Below, piece by piece: positions 53,513 to 63,004 of a stretch of 64,000 nt of DNA. The position numbers and the translations under genes are program-made. Where the stretch lies: contig NZ_WNKF01000024.1 in the NCBI RefSeq assembly GCF_010119225.1, positions 1 to 64,000 of the forward strand. The letters run 5' to 3'. Below the pieces are notes generated by a model. It searched no databases. It had not been told where the DNA came from and worked only from the letters and a program-made list of their open reading frames with translations. This stretch comes from Cyclobacterium roseum (GTDB taxonomy: Bacteria; Bacteroidota; Bacteroidia; Cytophagales; Cyclobacteriaceae). The first letter of the stretch is position 1. Every line of letters begins with the position of its first letter.

Positions 53513-54445
53513 TCAACCCTTCCACTCTCCTTCGATTTTGGCTACCAGCACCTGGTTGATTTTCCGGTAGGACTCATGGCTCCAGCCCGCAACATGAGGT
53601 GAAAAAAGCACATTGGACCTTCTGCTGAGTGCTTCAAAGGACAGTCGCTCTGAAGCCGTCAGTGCCTGGAGCTTTTCCTTTTCCAAAACATCGAGAGCTG
53701 CCCCTTTCAACTTACCGTTTTGCAGGACTTCATTCAAGGTGTCCATTCGGATTACCTCCCCCCGGGCGGTATTGATGAGGTAAAAAGACTTGCGAAAACC
53801 CGACAGAATTTCGGGACTAAAAAAATATCTGGTCTCAGCCGTGAGGGGAACATGGATACTCAGTACATCTGCCTTTTCTTGTATGGCCTGAAAACTACTC
53901 TCTTTTACCCATTCATCCCCAAAGCCAGACTTGAATTTATCGTAGGCCAGTATTTCGACCCCAAAGCCCCGAAGTCGTTGTGCAAAAGCACTTCCCATAT
54001 TTCCATATCCGAAGATGCCCACCGTTTTGCCAGACAGCTCCACTCCCCTGTTTCCTTCCCGATCCCAAATACCTTTTCTCACCTGCTGGTCAGATTGCAG
54101 GTAATGGTTGAACAAGGTCAACAGCATGCCCAATGCGTGTTCGGCCACGGCATCCCGGTTGCCTTCTGCAGCATGATGCAGGGAGATCCCTTTTTCTTCC
54201 AGGTAATCCAGGTCGATGTTATCCAAGCCGGCTCCCGCTCTGGCTACAAATTTCAATAGAGGGGCTTCTTGCAGCAGTTCTTTATCGATGGGTGTCTTCG
54301 ATCGAATGATCAACCCCTCATAATCTTGCAAAACAGCCAGGATCCCCTCACGGTCTATTTCAGGCCGGTAATCCACTTGATGCCCTTTTTCTTCCAGCAA
54401 AGGCACAATGCTTTCGTGCATTTGGTCGATGATCAGTATTCTCAT
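53513..54445 (-). CDS. D-isomer-specific 2-hydroxyacid dehydrogenase
   Basis: 310 aa. NAD-binding GIFGYGNMGSAFAQRL near residue 145, catalytic Arg in NTARGEVI, Glu nearby, and His in SPHVAGWSHES. The N-terminal domain RILIIDQMHESIVPLLEEKG resembles phosphoglycerate dehydrogenases, but the ACT domain is absent, so serA is likely yet not certain. The mgtE gene is 7 nt upstream. Confidence 0.88.
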   Translation of the reverse strand: MRILIIDQMHESIVPLLEEKGHQVDYRPEIDREGILAVLQDYEGLIIRSKTPIDKELLQEAPLLKFVARAGAGLDNIDLDYLEEKGISLHHAAEGNRDAVAEHALGMLLTLFNHYLQSDQQVRKGIWDREGNRGVELSGKTVGIFGYGNMGSAFAQRLRGFGVEILAYDKFKSGFGDEWVKESSFQAIQEKADVLSIHVPLTAETRYFFSPEILSGFRKSFYLINTARGEVIRMDTLNEVLQNGKLKGAALDVLEKEKLQALTASERLSFEALSRRSNVLFSPHVAGWSHESYRKINQVLVAKIEGEWKG

Positions 54446-54452
54446 GGTTTAA

Positions 54453-55820
54453 TTAAAGGTTCAATAGTAAGGTGGCTACCCCAAAATAAACGCCCAGGCC
54501 CAGCAGGTCATTGGCAGTAGTAATAAATGGCCCCGATGCCATGGCCGGGTTTATCCCAATCTTATCCAGCACGATCGGGGTAAGCGTGCCCATAAAGGAT
54601 GCCAGTAAGACCACACTGAATAATGCAATGCTTACGACCAGACCAAATTTAGTCTCCTGCCCGTAAAGAAATACCACCGTGAGAAACACAAACAAAGCCA
54701 ATACCAATCCATTGAGCACGGCCACCAAAAGTACCTTCAGAAAACGTTTGGTCAGGCTGTCTTCAAATACCGATCTATTCGCCAGGCTCTGTACTACCAG
54801 CGTGGAGGATTGAATGCCCACATTTCCCCCTGTAGCCGTGATTAAGGGAATAAAAAAAGCCAGCGCAGTGACGGCATTCAACCCTTCTTCAAAAAAACCA
54901 ATAAAGCCTGCTCCCATCAATCCTCCCACCATACCTATGACCAGCCAGGGAAGCCGAGCACGGGAGAGGCGGTAAATGGAGTCGGATTCTTCCACGTCAT
55001 CCGAAAAACCGGTCATGGCCTGAATGTCTTCCTCTGCCTGCTCCCGGATCAGATCCAAAATATCATCTACCGTTATCCGTCCAACCAACTTGTTTTTAAC
55101 ATTCACCACCGGAACCGCTTCCAGATCGTATTTTCGCATGATCTCGGCTACCTCTTCCCCTTCCATATAAGTGGGTACTGAAATAATGTTGTCCTCGTAC
55201 AAATCAGCTACTTTGGTACCTGAGGATGCCAGAATCAATTTCTTTAAGGCTATTCTGCCCAATAGCTTTTCCTTGTTATCCACCACGTAAATCGAAAAAA
55301 TCTTTTCCACATTTTCTGCCTGCCGGCGGATTTCATCGATGGTCTGTACCACAGTCCAGTTGAGGTTGGCTTTAATGATCTCTTTGGCCATCAATCCACC
55401 AGCACTGTCCTCATCGTACCGGAGCAATTCGATGATGTAAAGGGATTTTTCCTTTTGTTCCAGGTGGCTGATGACGGCTTCCCGGTCGTTCACCACCAAT
55501 TGATTCAGCACATCCACCGCATCATCTGAATCCATGTGGTCGATCAGAGTGGCCAGTTCTTCCGGAGGCATGGAGGTAATCACCTTGTATTGGGAATCTT
55601 CGTCCAGCTCAATCAGAATGTCCGCAGAAAAATCCGGATCCAGGGCCCGCAGCACAAAAAGTGCTTCCTCCATTTCCAATTCATCCAACAGGGCCGCTAT
55701 ATCGGCCTTTTTGGCATCCTGCATGGACTCCTGAATAAACTGAATGTGGGCTTCCGAGATACTCTCCCGAAGCGCTTCCAAGTATTCTTTGGAAAGTTCG
55801 AATGTCTTTATAGCTTCCAC
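54453..55820 (-). CDS. mgtE: Magnesium transporter MgtE
   Basis: 455 aa. The soluble N domain (HFIQESMQ and the MgtE-N helices with acidic DEDSQYK), a pair of CBS domains (EDNIISVPTYMEGEEVAEI, NKLVGRITVDDILDLI) that gate by cytosolic Mg, and five membrane helices (LPWLVIGMVGGLMGAGFIGFF onward) with the PVV.D-like TPIVLDKIGINPAMASGPF signature. Complete. Overlaps the rsmA stop region by 13 nt. Confidence 0.95.
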   Translation of the reverse strand: MEAIKTFELSKEYLEALRESISEAHIQFIQESMQDAKKADIAALLDELEMEEALFVLRALDPDFSADILIELDEDSQYKVITSMPPEELATLIDHMDSDDAVDVLNQLVVNDREAVISHLEQKEKSLYIIELLRYDEDSAGGLMAKEIIKANLNWTVVQTIDEIRRQAENVEKIFSIYVVDNKEKLLGRIALKKLILASSGTKVADLYEDNIISVPTYMEGEEVAEIMRKYDLEAVPVVNVKNKLVGRITVDDILDLIREQAEEDIQAMTGFSDDVEESDSIYRLSRARLPWLVIGMVGGLMGAGFIGFFEEGLNAVTALAFFIPLITATGGNVGIQSSTLVVQSLANRSVFEDSLTKRFLKVLLVAVLNGLVLALFVFLTVVFLYGQETKFGLVVSIALFSVVLLASFMGTLTPIVLDKIGINPAMASGPFITTANDLLGLGVYFGVATLLLNL

Positions 55821-56590
55821 GATGCTTCCAATTTTTGAGTTAAATAAACAAACTCCTCCACTCCCAGTTGTTCTGCCCTTAGATCCAGCATGTCCATGCT
55901 TTTAAATTCTTCGGAAAGGCCCATTGGTTTCAGGGCATTTCGCAGGGTTTTCCTCCGAGTGTGAAACGCTTGCTTTACCAATCTGAAAAACAGCTTTTCG
56001 TCGCAAGGTAGCTCCCGAACCGAATTTCGTTTCAATTGGATCACTCCGCTCTGCACTTTTGGAGCCGGGTCGAATACTTCAGGAGGAACGGTGAACAGGT
56101 AGGCTGTTTCGTAAAAAGCCTGCAGCAATACACTCAAAATGCCGTAGACCTTACTTCCTTTCTTGGCGGTAATTCGTTCTGCTACTTCCTTTTGAAGCAT
56201 CCCCACCACTTCCATCACCTGATGCCTTTCTTCCAAAACCTTGAAGAAGATCTGGCTGGAAATATTGTAGGGAAAATTACCTATTATGGCGTAAGGTGTA
56301 TCATAAAGCGTTCTGTATTGATTGTCCAAAAAGTCTCCCTCCACTATCCGAAGCGAATGCTTCGCATATTTCTCCCGCAGGTAAACGACAGACTCTTTAT
56401 CGATCTCAATCAGGGTTAGTTCCCAGGGTTTTTCTACTAAAAAATCGGTCAGAACCCCCATTCCCGGTCCTATTTCCAACACATACCGGCCGCCCCCAAA
56501 TCCTTCGAGCGAAGTTGCGATCCGTTCCGCCACTTGTAGGTCACGCAAAAAGTGTTGTCCCAGATGCTTCTTGGCTCTTACTTTACTCAT
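55808..56590 (-). CDS. rsmA: 16S rRNA (adenine 1518/1519-N6) dimethyltransferase
   Basis: KsgA: dimethylates two adenines in helix 45 during 30S assembly. About 260 aa from ATG 56590 (MSKVRAKKHLGQHFL); the frame extends to 56635. SAM motif EIGPGMGVLTDFLV, catalytic-region NFPYN and the C-terminal helical domain with AFHTRRKTLRNAL are all present. Last 13 nt overlap the mgtE start. Confidence 0.96.
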   Translation of the reverse strand: MSKVRAKKHLGQHFLRDLQVAERIATSLEGFGGGRYVLEIGPGMGVLTDFLVEKPWELTLIEIDKESVVYLREKYAKHSLRIVEGDFLDNQYRTLYDTPYAIIGNFPYNISSQIFFKVLEERHQVMEVVGMLQKEVAERITAKKGSKVYGILSVLLQAFYETAYLFTVPPEVFDPAPKVQSGVIQLKRNSVRELPCDEKLFFRLVKQAFHTRRKTLRNALKPMGLSEEFKSMDMLDLRAEQLGVEEFVYLTQKLEASWKL

Positions 56591-56729
56591 AATGAAGGTA
56601 GTTTGCAGGGATTTAAGACAGCAAAAGTAAAACAATAATCTGTAACGACCATAGGTAAGCGTAATCTCTGCCCCTTAATTTCGGCTAGTAGTAACGTTCC
56701 GGTTTGAATCTGGTTTAGGCTACCGTTTC

Positions 56730-57266
56730 CTACTTCTTTTGAAGCGATTCTCTCAAAGCACTTTGGATGAGCTGCTCGTCCTTGGTGTAGGCTATCCCGT
56801 GAAAATAGCTCCTCAGTCGGATATCCCGCGGAACCACTTTGTACTGCTGCCTTACCCAGTCGATGGCATGGTGACTGAGCAATTCCAGGGTCACAGGAAC
56901 AATTCCATCGTTTACCATTTCCAGGTGTTCTGCAACCCCTTTGGATAGGTCAATAATCCGTGTAGAAGATTTGGGCAAGCGGTCGTTGATACGCACAACC
57001 GCCTGCATTCCGTTTTTCTTATTGGTCACTTTCAGCAAGGTCCCGAAGGGCAGGTGCTTGTGTGCCGCGGTGAATTGCCACATGTCATAAATTTCCCCAT
57101 TGGCCGTCATCCGGTTATGAAAGCGGGTGCCATAATAGCTGGCAATACCTTCCTGGATAACCAGCAAGGAATCCGGTGCCGAAAACGGGGACTGAGCCTT
57201 TGAAGAAAAAACGAACCAAAAATGAGCCAACAACACGATCATCACAACCTTTTTCATAAACCACAT
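56730..57266 (-). CDS. rlpA: RlpA-like double-psi beta-barrel protein
   Basis: About 178 aa with a signal peptide (KKVVMIVLLAHFWFVFSSKAQ; start at ATG 57266 or 57257, TTG 57275 is less likely). The DPBB domain shows EGIASYYGTRFHNRMTANGE and FGTLLKVTNKKNG, with VRINDRLPKSSTRIIDLSKG, close to the RlpA lytic transglycosylase family. The SPOR domain is absent, so septal binding may differ. Probably periplasmic. Confidence 0.88.
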   Translation of the reverse strand: MWFMKKVVMIVLLAHFWFVFSSKAQSPFSAPDSLLVIQEGIASYYGTRFHNRMTANGEIYDMWQFTAAHKHLPFGTLLKVTNKKNGMQAVVRINDRLPKSSTRIIDLSKGVAEHLEMVNDGIVPVTLELLSHHAIDWVRQQYKVVPRDIRLRSYFHGIAYTKDEQLIQSALRESLQKK

Positions 57267-57373
57267 CGCTATCAATCCTTTACACTAGTTAGAAAAATTC
57301 CTTTCAACGTAACAAATAAATACATTTTTCTTAAAAACCCGATCTTACCTTAGGTAATTTTTACGAATTAGTC

Positions 57374-57404
57374 TTTGCCTCGCTCCGATATTGAAGTAAA
57401 TTTA
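57374..57404 (+). promoter_or_regulatory. Bacteroidota-type promoter for sbcDC
   Basis: TTTG at 57374-57377, a 19-nt spacer, then TAAATTTA at 57397-57404, one base from the TAnnTTTG box. The sbcD ATG follows at 57442. Confidence 0.5.
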
Positions 57405-57441
57405 GCATAAAATTAAACTTTTAGCATTTGAATTACCGCCC

Positions 57442-58668
57442 ATGAAACTATTACACACGGCAGACTGGCATTTGGGGAAAAGACTGCAGGACGTTTCCCG
57501 CCTGGAAGAGCAGAAAGCGGTATTGGAAGAAATTGTCTCCATTGCAGATAGCCATGAAGTAGACATGGTCTTGCTTGCAGGAGACGTTTTCGATACGTTT
57601 AATCCCAGTCACGAAGCCGTGGAGCTACTTTACAAAACCCTGCGCAAGCTCTCCAAAAATGGGCAGAGGCCAATCGTGGTCATCTCTGGAAATCACGACA
57701 GCACTCAGTTTATAGAGGCACCCGATCCACTAGCCCGGGAAATGGGAATTTTCTTTTACAGCCGATACGACACGGTGATACCCGTGGGTAAATCAGAAAA
57801 CGGCACGGAAGTCCTCCTTTCTGATCCGGGATTCGTATCCCTGAAACTGCCCCAGCATGATTTCCCGGTTCGCATCCTCCTCGCTCCCTATGCCAACGAG
57901 CTGTTATTGCGAACGTACCTGGGAGAGGAAGACCGCGAATCAGAGCTGAGAACGGTCCTGGGAAACCGCTGGAAGGAACTTGCAGATCGCCATTGCGACG
58001 ATCGCGGAGTTAACCTTTTTTTAGGTCATTTCTTTTTTGTGAAGGAAGGGGAAACGCCGGAACCTGAGCCCGAAAGCGAGCGACCCATTCTGCACGTTGG
58101 AGGCACCCAGGCACTCCACACCTCCCAAATCCCCAATCAAATTCAGTACGCGGCACTGGGCCATTTACACCGGTACCATGCCTGTAGCACAGCGCCTGTC
58201 CCCACAGTGTATGCCAGCTCTCCGCTTGCCTATTCCTTTAGCGAAGCCGGACAGCAGAAGCAAGTGGTACTCATAGATGCCTGTCCAGGGAAACCGGCCC
58301 ACTATGAAGCCATCCCCCTCTATCAGGGCAGGCGCCTGGAAAGAAAAACCTTTGACAACTTAACGACTGCATTGGAATGGTTGGAAGCAAATCCGCACTG
58401 CTTTGTAGAACTGACCTATGAAACGGACCACTCCATAGATGCGGAGACCCGAAGATCCCTGATGCAGGCGCACGACGGCATCATTAACCTTATTCCTCAG
58501 ATCAAAAACAGAAAAACCGAATCTGATCACCAGTTGCAGGTTCGGGATCTGGAAAAAGACATGCCCAGCCTTTTCAACATGTATTACCAAAGTGAAAAAG
58601 GACAGCCCCCCAATCAGGAATTAATCGCTATTTTCAAAGAAGTCATCGCCCAAGTTGATCCCTCATGA
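57442..58668 (+). CDS. sbcD: Exonuclease SbcD
   Basis: Nuclease subunit of SbcCD (Mre11 homologue), which cuts hairpins and blocked DNA ends with SbcC. 408 aa. Metal motifs: DWHLGK near residue 8, GDVFD, GNHD and GHFFF and LGHLHRY, all intact. C-terminal partner-binding region present. Its stop overlaps the sbcC start by 4 nt (ATGA). Confidence 0.96.
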   Translation: MKLLHTADWHLGKRLQDVSRLEEQKAVLEEIVSIADSHEVDMVLLAGDVFDTFNPSHEAVELLYKTLRKLSKNGQRPIVVISGNHDSTQFIEAPDPLAREMGIFFYSRYDTVIPVGKSENGTEVLLSDPGFVSLKLPQHDFPVRILLAPYANELLLRTYLGEEDRESELRTVLGNRWKELADRHCDDRGVNLFLGHFFFVKEGETPEPEPESERPILHVGGTQALHTSQIPNQIQYAALGHLHRYHACSTAPVPTVYASSPLAYSFSEAGQQKQVVLIDACPGKPAHYEAIPLYQGRRLERKTFDNLTTALEWLEANPHCFVELTYETDHSIDAETRRSLMQAHDGIINLIPQIKNRKTESDHQLQVRDLEKDMPSLFNMYYQSEKGQPPNQELIAIFKEVIAQVDPS

Positions 58669-61600
58669 TTCCCGTAAAACTTACCTTAAAAGGACTCTAT
58701 TCCTACAAAGAAACCCAAACCATAGATTTTACATCCCTAACTGCTGCCGGGCTATTTGGTATCTTTGGTGCCGTGGGGAGTGGTAAATCATCTTTGTTGG
58801 AAGCCATCTTACTGGCACTGTACGGAAGTACCGAAAGGCTTTCCGATAGAGGTGAAAAAAACAGCATGGTCAATCTTCAAAGCGATTCCCTTCAGATAAG
58901 CTTTGAATTTAAGGCCGGCAAAAACAACAGGAACCATTACCTGGCACGGTACCGAGTAAAAAGAAATCCGAAAAATTTCGATGAAATCCGGCCGGCAGAA
59001 CATCATTTTTACCTGAAAGAAAAGGAGGAACTGGTTCCCCTGGAGGAAAAAGCGGAGGCCATCCTCGGCATGAGGATGGACCATTTCAAACAAACGGTGA
59101 TCATTCCACAAGGAAAGTTTCGGGAGTTCATTGATCTAACTCCGGGACCCCGAGCAGCCATGATGAAGGAATTATTTGGACTCGAGCGATTTGACCTCTC
59201 CGGAAATACCGGAACCCTTTATAAAAAAGCCAGAGAGGAGAAGATCAAACTCGAAACCAAGCTGGAACCACTGGAAAACCTAAGTCCGGAGCTTTTTGAA
59301 GCACAACAATCCGAACAGGAAAAAACCGAGCAGATGGTCAGGGAAAAAGAGCGATCCTTCGAAAGATCTGGTAAAAAATTACAGCAAATGGAAGGGTTCC
59401 GGGAAAAATATCAGGAACTCCTTCAATCCAGGAAAATCTGGGAGACCCTGGAAAACCAACTCCCTGATATAGAAAAAAAGAAAAATGAACTAAAAGCCTA
59501 CCTTCAGGCCCGAACCTACCTATTGCCCGTGTGGGAAAAAATAAAGGAAGAAAACCTGGCCCTGGAAGAAGCTACGGTAGGAACGATCGACTGCCAGCGC
59601 TTTGAACAAGCCTATAACGAGCAAATCAAAACCCTGGAAGCGCAAGAGACCGACCTGAAGAAAAAAGCGGACAAACGGCCTCAACGAGAAGCCAAAATCC
59701 GGGATTTGCAAAAAGTCCTGGAGATTCAAGCCCTCACCGGAGAACTTCGAGCTTCTCAGGGCAAGCTGGAATCCATGCAACCGCAGTTGGAGGAATTGCT
59801 CCGAAAGCAGGAATCCCTGGAAAAGCAATTAATGGAGTTGGACAGGGAAACCGAAGGTTTTGATCTTTCCAGCGACCATCAAGAACTGGCGGAACTGCAG
59901 CAGCAGGCAAAGGAATGGAAGACGCTTTTGACGCAAAAAGAGGCTCTGAAAGGGCAAGAGGAAAATCTAAAAAAAGAAGCACGGGCGTTTACCAGCCGGG
60001 TGGAAGAACTCCTGGCTTTCCTTCCATCGGATTTTACTGACTTTGAGCAGTGGGTGGCAGCGCAGAAGGAAGTTATTAAAAAATGGGAATTGGAAAAAGA
60101 AAGGTTGATTGAGAAAAAAGCCTTGCAAAACCATGCGCACGCACTTAGGGAAGGGGAACCTTGTCCTTTATGCGGCTCCCTGGAGCACCCCGATCCCCTG
60201 GATGCGCACCTTTCCGATAATCCGTTAACGAAAATTCAAGCCTCCTGGGAAAACAGCCTGAAAAAACTAGACCAAACGCAAGAGATGGCCAGGGAGTTAC
60301 TCCTCCAAAAAACCAAGGAAGAAAACCATTCCGTCCAACTCCGGAATAAAAGCGAAGAGCTAACCCTTCAGCAGCAACAACTGGATCAGCTTCAAAAAAA
60401 GCTCGCAGCAAGAGGCATTACCGATACGGAATCGCTGGACTCCAAACGAGGCGAACTGGAAGAAAAGGTTAAAAAACAGGCTGCGCTGGATAAAACCATT
60501 CGGGAAGGCAGAAAAAATCTGGAACAGGTCCGGAAGCAACGGGAGCTGACACAGCAAGAATTAAGAAAGGCAGAAGAGCGCCTTTTACGTCTCAAAAGTA
60601 CGATCAAAGCAAAAGAAGAGGAGATCTCAGACCTGCAATTTGCCCAGTCTTATCTGAAAAAATCGGCTGAAATCATCCGCCAAACGATAGCAAAAGTACA
60701 ACAGGACATCAAGGAAACGGCCGATTTTCTGGACAGCAAGCAGAAAGTATTGAAAGAAACCAGAGAAAAGGCTGCCACCAACCTGGCCAACCTTTCCAAT
60801 TATGAGAAAAAAAAGGAGCGAAGTACCGAAAAACTCGCCAGCCTGAATGCCGATTACGAAAAATTACTTTTGGAATACGGCTTTTCCGACAAACAAACAC
60901 TGGAAGCCCTTTTTACCAGCAGTATGGATGCTGACAAGACCGACCATCAAATCCGGGAATATGAAAAAAAATGTTCCGTAGTAAGGTCTCGAATTTCGGA
61001 ATTGGAAAATATACCGGGTGTACCGGACTTTCAGCATCAAACTTATGAGACCCTAAAAGCTTCTCATTTGCAGGAAAAAGAGGAACTGGAAGCCGTGAAA
61101 AACAAGCTCACGCTCCTCAATCAATCTCTCCAAGAACTTCGGGAAAAACTTGTCTTGAAAGCGGAATTAACCCAAACGTTTCGTAAACTGGAAACCCGCC
61201 TGTCGTATCTCAAAGAACTCGACCAGCTATTTAAAGGCAGCGGCTTTGTCAAGTATGTAAGCCGGATTTACCTGAAAGAACTCTGCCATACAGCCAATCT
61301 GCGCTTTTCCAAACTGACCAAGAACAGCCTGAGCCTGGAGATAGATGATAACAATACATTTTGGGTAACGGATTTTCTGAACGGGGGCAAAAAACGTTTG
61401 TTGAAAACCCTTTCAGGTGGCCAAACCTTTCAAGCTTCCTTATGTCTGGCACTCGCATTGGCCGAAAAAGTCAAATCCCTTAATCAGGCTGATCAAAGTT
61501 TTTTCTTCCTGGATGAGGGTTTCGGAGCCCTGGACCGGAATTCTCTTCGGGTGGTCTTTGAAACCTTGAAAGCACTTCGTCATGAAAACCGGATCGTGGG

Positions 61601-61703
61601 TATTATTAGCCATGTGGAGGAACTACAGCAAGAAGTCGCGGTTTATGCCAGGGTGGAGCTGGACCAGGAAAAAGGCAGCCAGGTTAGCTACAGTTTTAGC
61701 TAA
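58665..61703 (+). CDS. sbcC: Exonuclease SbcC
   Basis: ATPase/coiled-coil subunit (Rad50 homologue), 1,012 aa. Walker A GAVGSGKSS near residue 36, zinc hook CPLC (EGEPCPLCGSLEHP) near residue 499 between two long coiled coils, ABC signature LSGGQTFQAS and Walker B FFFLDEGFGALD near the C-terminus. All parts of an SMC-like tether are visible. Operon with sbcD through a 4-nt overlap. Confidence 0.96.
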   Translation: MIPVKLTLKGLYSYKETQTIDFTSLTAAGLFGIFGAVGSGKSSLLEAILLALYGSTERLSDRGEKNSMVNLQSDSLQISFEFKAGKNNRNHYLARYRVKRNPKNFDEIRPAEHHFYLKEKEELVPLEEKAEAILGMRMDHFKQTVIIPQGKFREFIDLTPGPRAAMMKELFGLERFDLSGNTGTLYKKAREEKIKLETKLEPLENLSPELFEAQQSEQEKTEQMVREKERSFERSGKKLQQMEGFREKYQELLQSRKIWETLENQLPDIEKKKNELKAYLQARTYLLPVWEKIKEENLALEEATVGTIDCQRFEQAYNEQIKTLEAQETDLKKKADKRPQREAKIRDLQKVLEIQALTGELRASQGKLESMQPQLEELLRKQESLEKQLMELDRETEGFDLSSDHQELAELQQQAKEWKTLLTQKEALKGQEENLKKEARAFTSRVEELLAFLPSDFTDFEQWVAAQKEVIKKWELEKERLIEKKALQNHAHALREGEPCPLCGSLEHPDPLDAHLSDNPLTKIQASWENSLKKLDQTQEMARELLLQKTKEENHSVQLRNKSEELTLQQQQLDQLQKKLAARGITDTESLDSKRGELEEKVKKQAALDKTIREGRKNLEQVRKQRELTQQELRKAEERLLRLKSTIKAKEEEISDLQFAQSYLKKSAEIIRQTIAKVQQDIKETADFLDSKQKVLKETREKAATNLANLSNYEKKKERSTEKLASLNADYEKLLLEYGFSDKQTLEALFTSSMDADKTDHQIREYEKKCSVVRSRISELENIPGVPDFQHQTYETLKASHLQEKEELEAVKNKLTLLNQSLQELREKLVLKAELTQTFRKLETRLSYLKELDQLFKGSGFVKYVSRIYLKELCHTANLRFSKLTKNSLSLEIDDNNTFWVTDFLNGGKKRLLKTLSGGQTFQASLCLALALAEKVKSLNQADQSFFFLDEGFGALDRNSLRVVFETLKALRHENRIVGIISHVEELQQEVAVYARVELDQEKGSQVSYSFS

Positions 61704-61704
61704 A

Positions 61705-61764
61705 AAAACCGGGCTACCCAAATTTCCAACCCAGTAGAGGTCGAAAAAGCGATCGCCCGGTTTT
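61705..61764. terminator. Bidirectional terminator-like hairpin between sbcC and GH57
   Basis: AAAACCGGGC ... GCCCGGTTTT, a 10-bp stem with a 40-nt loop, between the sbcC stop at 61703 and the GH57 stop at 61793. The T-rich ends lie on both strands. Confidence 0.55.
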
Positions 61765-61792
61765 GATTCAAATCCGAATGATAATCAGGGAA

Positions 61793-63001
61793 TTAACCCG
61801 AGACAGCATCTTTTTCATCCTGTTTGAGCCGTAAAATAAAGTCGCTCAAAACATTCATATAGTTTATAAATGCCTCATAGGGACTTTCGTAAGGGCTAAA
61901 ATAAGCATGAATATCCCCGTCAGAAAAAAACTTGGTGCACATGTAATAGAAGTGATCGCTGGTTTGCAGGTAGCGCCAATCCCGATGGATGGCCGGGTCT
62001 TTGGATTTCTTCACCCTGCCTTCCAGTTCGAATAACCGGTCAAATGCCTCGTCCTGTAGATCGTTACCCAGCCAGGCAGTCAGATCCCGCTCCTCATCTG
62101 CCCAGGAAATGGGAATGGGGACGTGAATTTTTCCCACAGGCGAAGCATTGGCAATAACTTCCGAAGGAGTGGAAAAAGAAAAGTTGGTTTGATTGAACAC
62201 TGCTTCAGGAAGATGCCGCATAAATTCAAAAATCCCCGTTTCTTTCCATTGGTGTTCCCCAAAGGTTTCGTAATCCATAAACAGATTGATCACCTCATCT
62301 TCCCCCGGTACCTGGTTTAGCCAGCCCATGAATTTGTCTGTTGTAAGGGGATAATCGGACCATTTGGTTTCCCCAAACCGAAAGGCAATGTCATCACTCA
62401 GGCGGAAGTTTTTGAGCAATACTTTTAGTTTAGGCTCGTTGGCATTCACGTAGACAAAATTAGGGCTTTTCCAGCCCAGGATATGTTTGGCTCCTTCAGA
62501 GAGGATACCGTCAAAACCCATTTTAGCCACCATTTCACCAATACTATCTGAATAAATCAACTCCGTATTTCGAAATACTTTTGGCGTATATCCGTTGAAA
62601 TATTGCTTTATTTTCTCCTGGTGAAGGTGTACCATGTCTTTGAACTCTGATTCACTTTTCAAGGCACAGAGGGAGTGGGAATACGTTTCGTTTAGCAATT
62701 CCACATGACCCGTGGCCACCAGTTCCTGAAAGCTATGCAAAACTTCCGGGGCGTAGGCCTCCATTTGGTCCAGGATGGTCCCGGATATAGAAAAGCAAAC
62801 TTTGAACTTTCCCTGGTATTTTCGAATGAGCTCAAGCAAAAGTTGATTCATCGGCAGGTAACATTTTTTAGCCACCTTTTTCATGATGTTTCTATTGGAA
62901 TAATCATCCCAGTAATCATGATCGTCCCCAATCTCAAAAAATCGGTAGGGTTTCAATCTGTAAGGTTGGTGTACTTGAAAGTAAAAACAAATGGTTCTCA
63001 T
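61793..63001 (-). CDS. Glycoside hydrolase family 57
   Basis: 402 aa GH57 enzyme: FYFQVHQPYRLKPYRF near the N-terminus (HQP motif), DSIGEMVAKMG, NPL and YETFGEHQW near residue 260 with the catalytic-site region. GH57 covers alpha-amylase, amylopullulanase and 4-alpha-glucanotransferase activity, so the exact reaction is open. A GT4 glycosyltransferase lies 3 nt upstream (in transcription order), suggesting alpha-glucan metabolism. Confidence 0.9.
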   Translation of the reverse strand: MRTICFYFQVHQPYRLKPYRFFEIGDDHDYWDDYSNRNIMKKVAKKCYLPMNQLLLELIRKYQGKFKVCFSISGTILDQMEAYAPEVLHSFQELVATGHVELLNETYSHSLCALKSESEFKDMVHLHQEKIKQYFNGYTPKVFRNTELIYSDSIGEMVAKMGFDGILSEGAKHILGWKSPNFVYVNANEPKLKVLLKNFRLSDDIAFRFGETKWSDYPLTTDKFMGWLNQVPGEDEVINLFMDYETFGEHQWKETGIFEFMRHLPEAVFNQTNFSFSTPSEVIANASPVGKIHVPIPISWADEERDLTAWLGNDLQDEAFDRLFELEGRVKKSKDPAIHRDWRYLQTSDHFYYMCTKFFSDGDIHAYFSPYESPYEAFINYMNVLSDFILRLKQDEKDAVSG

Positions 63002-63004
63002 ATC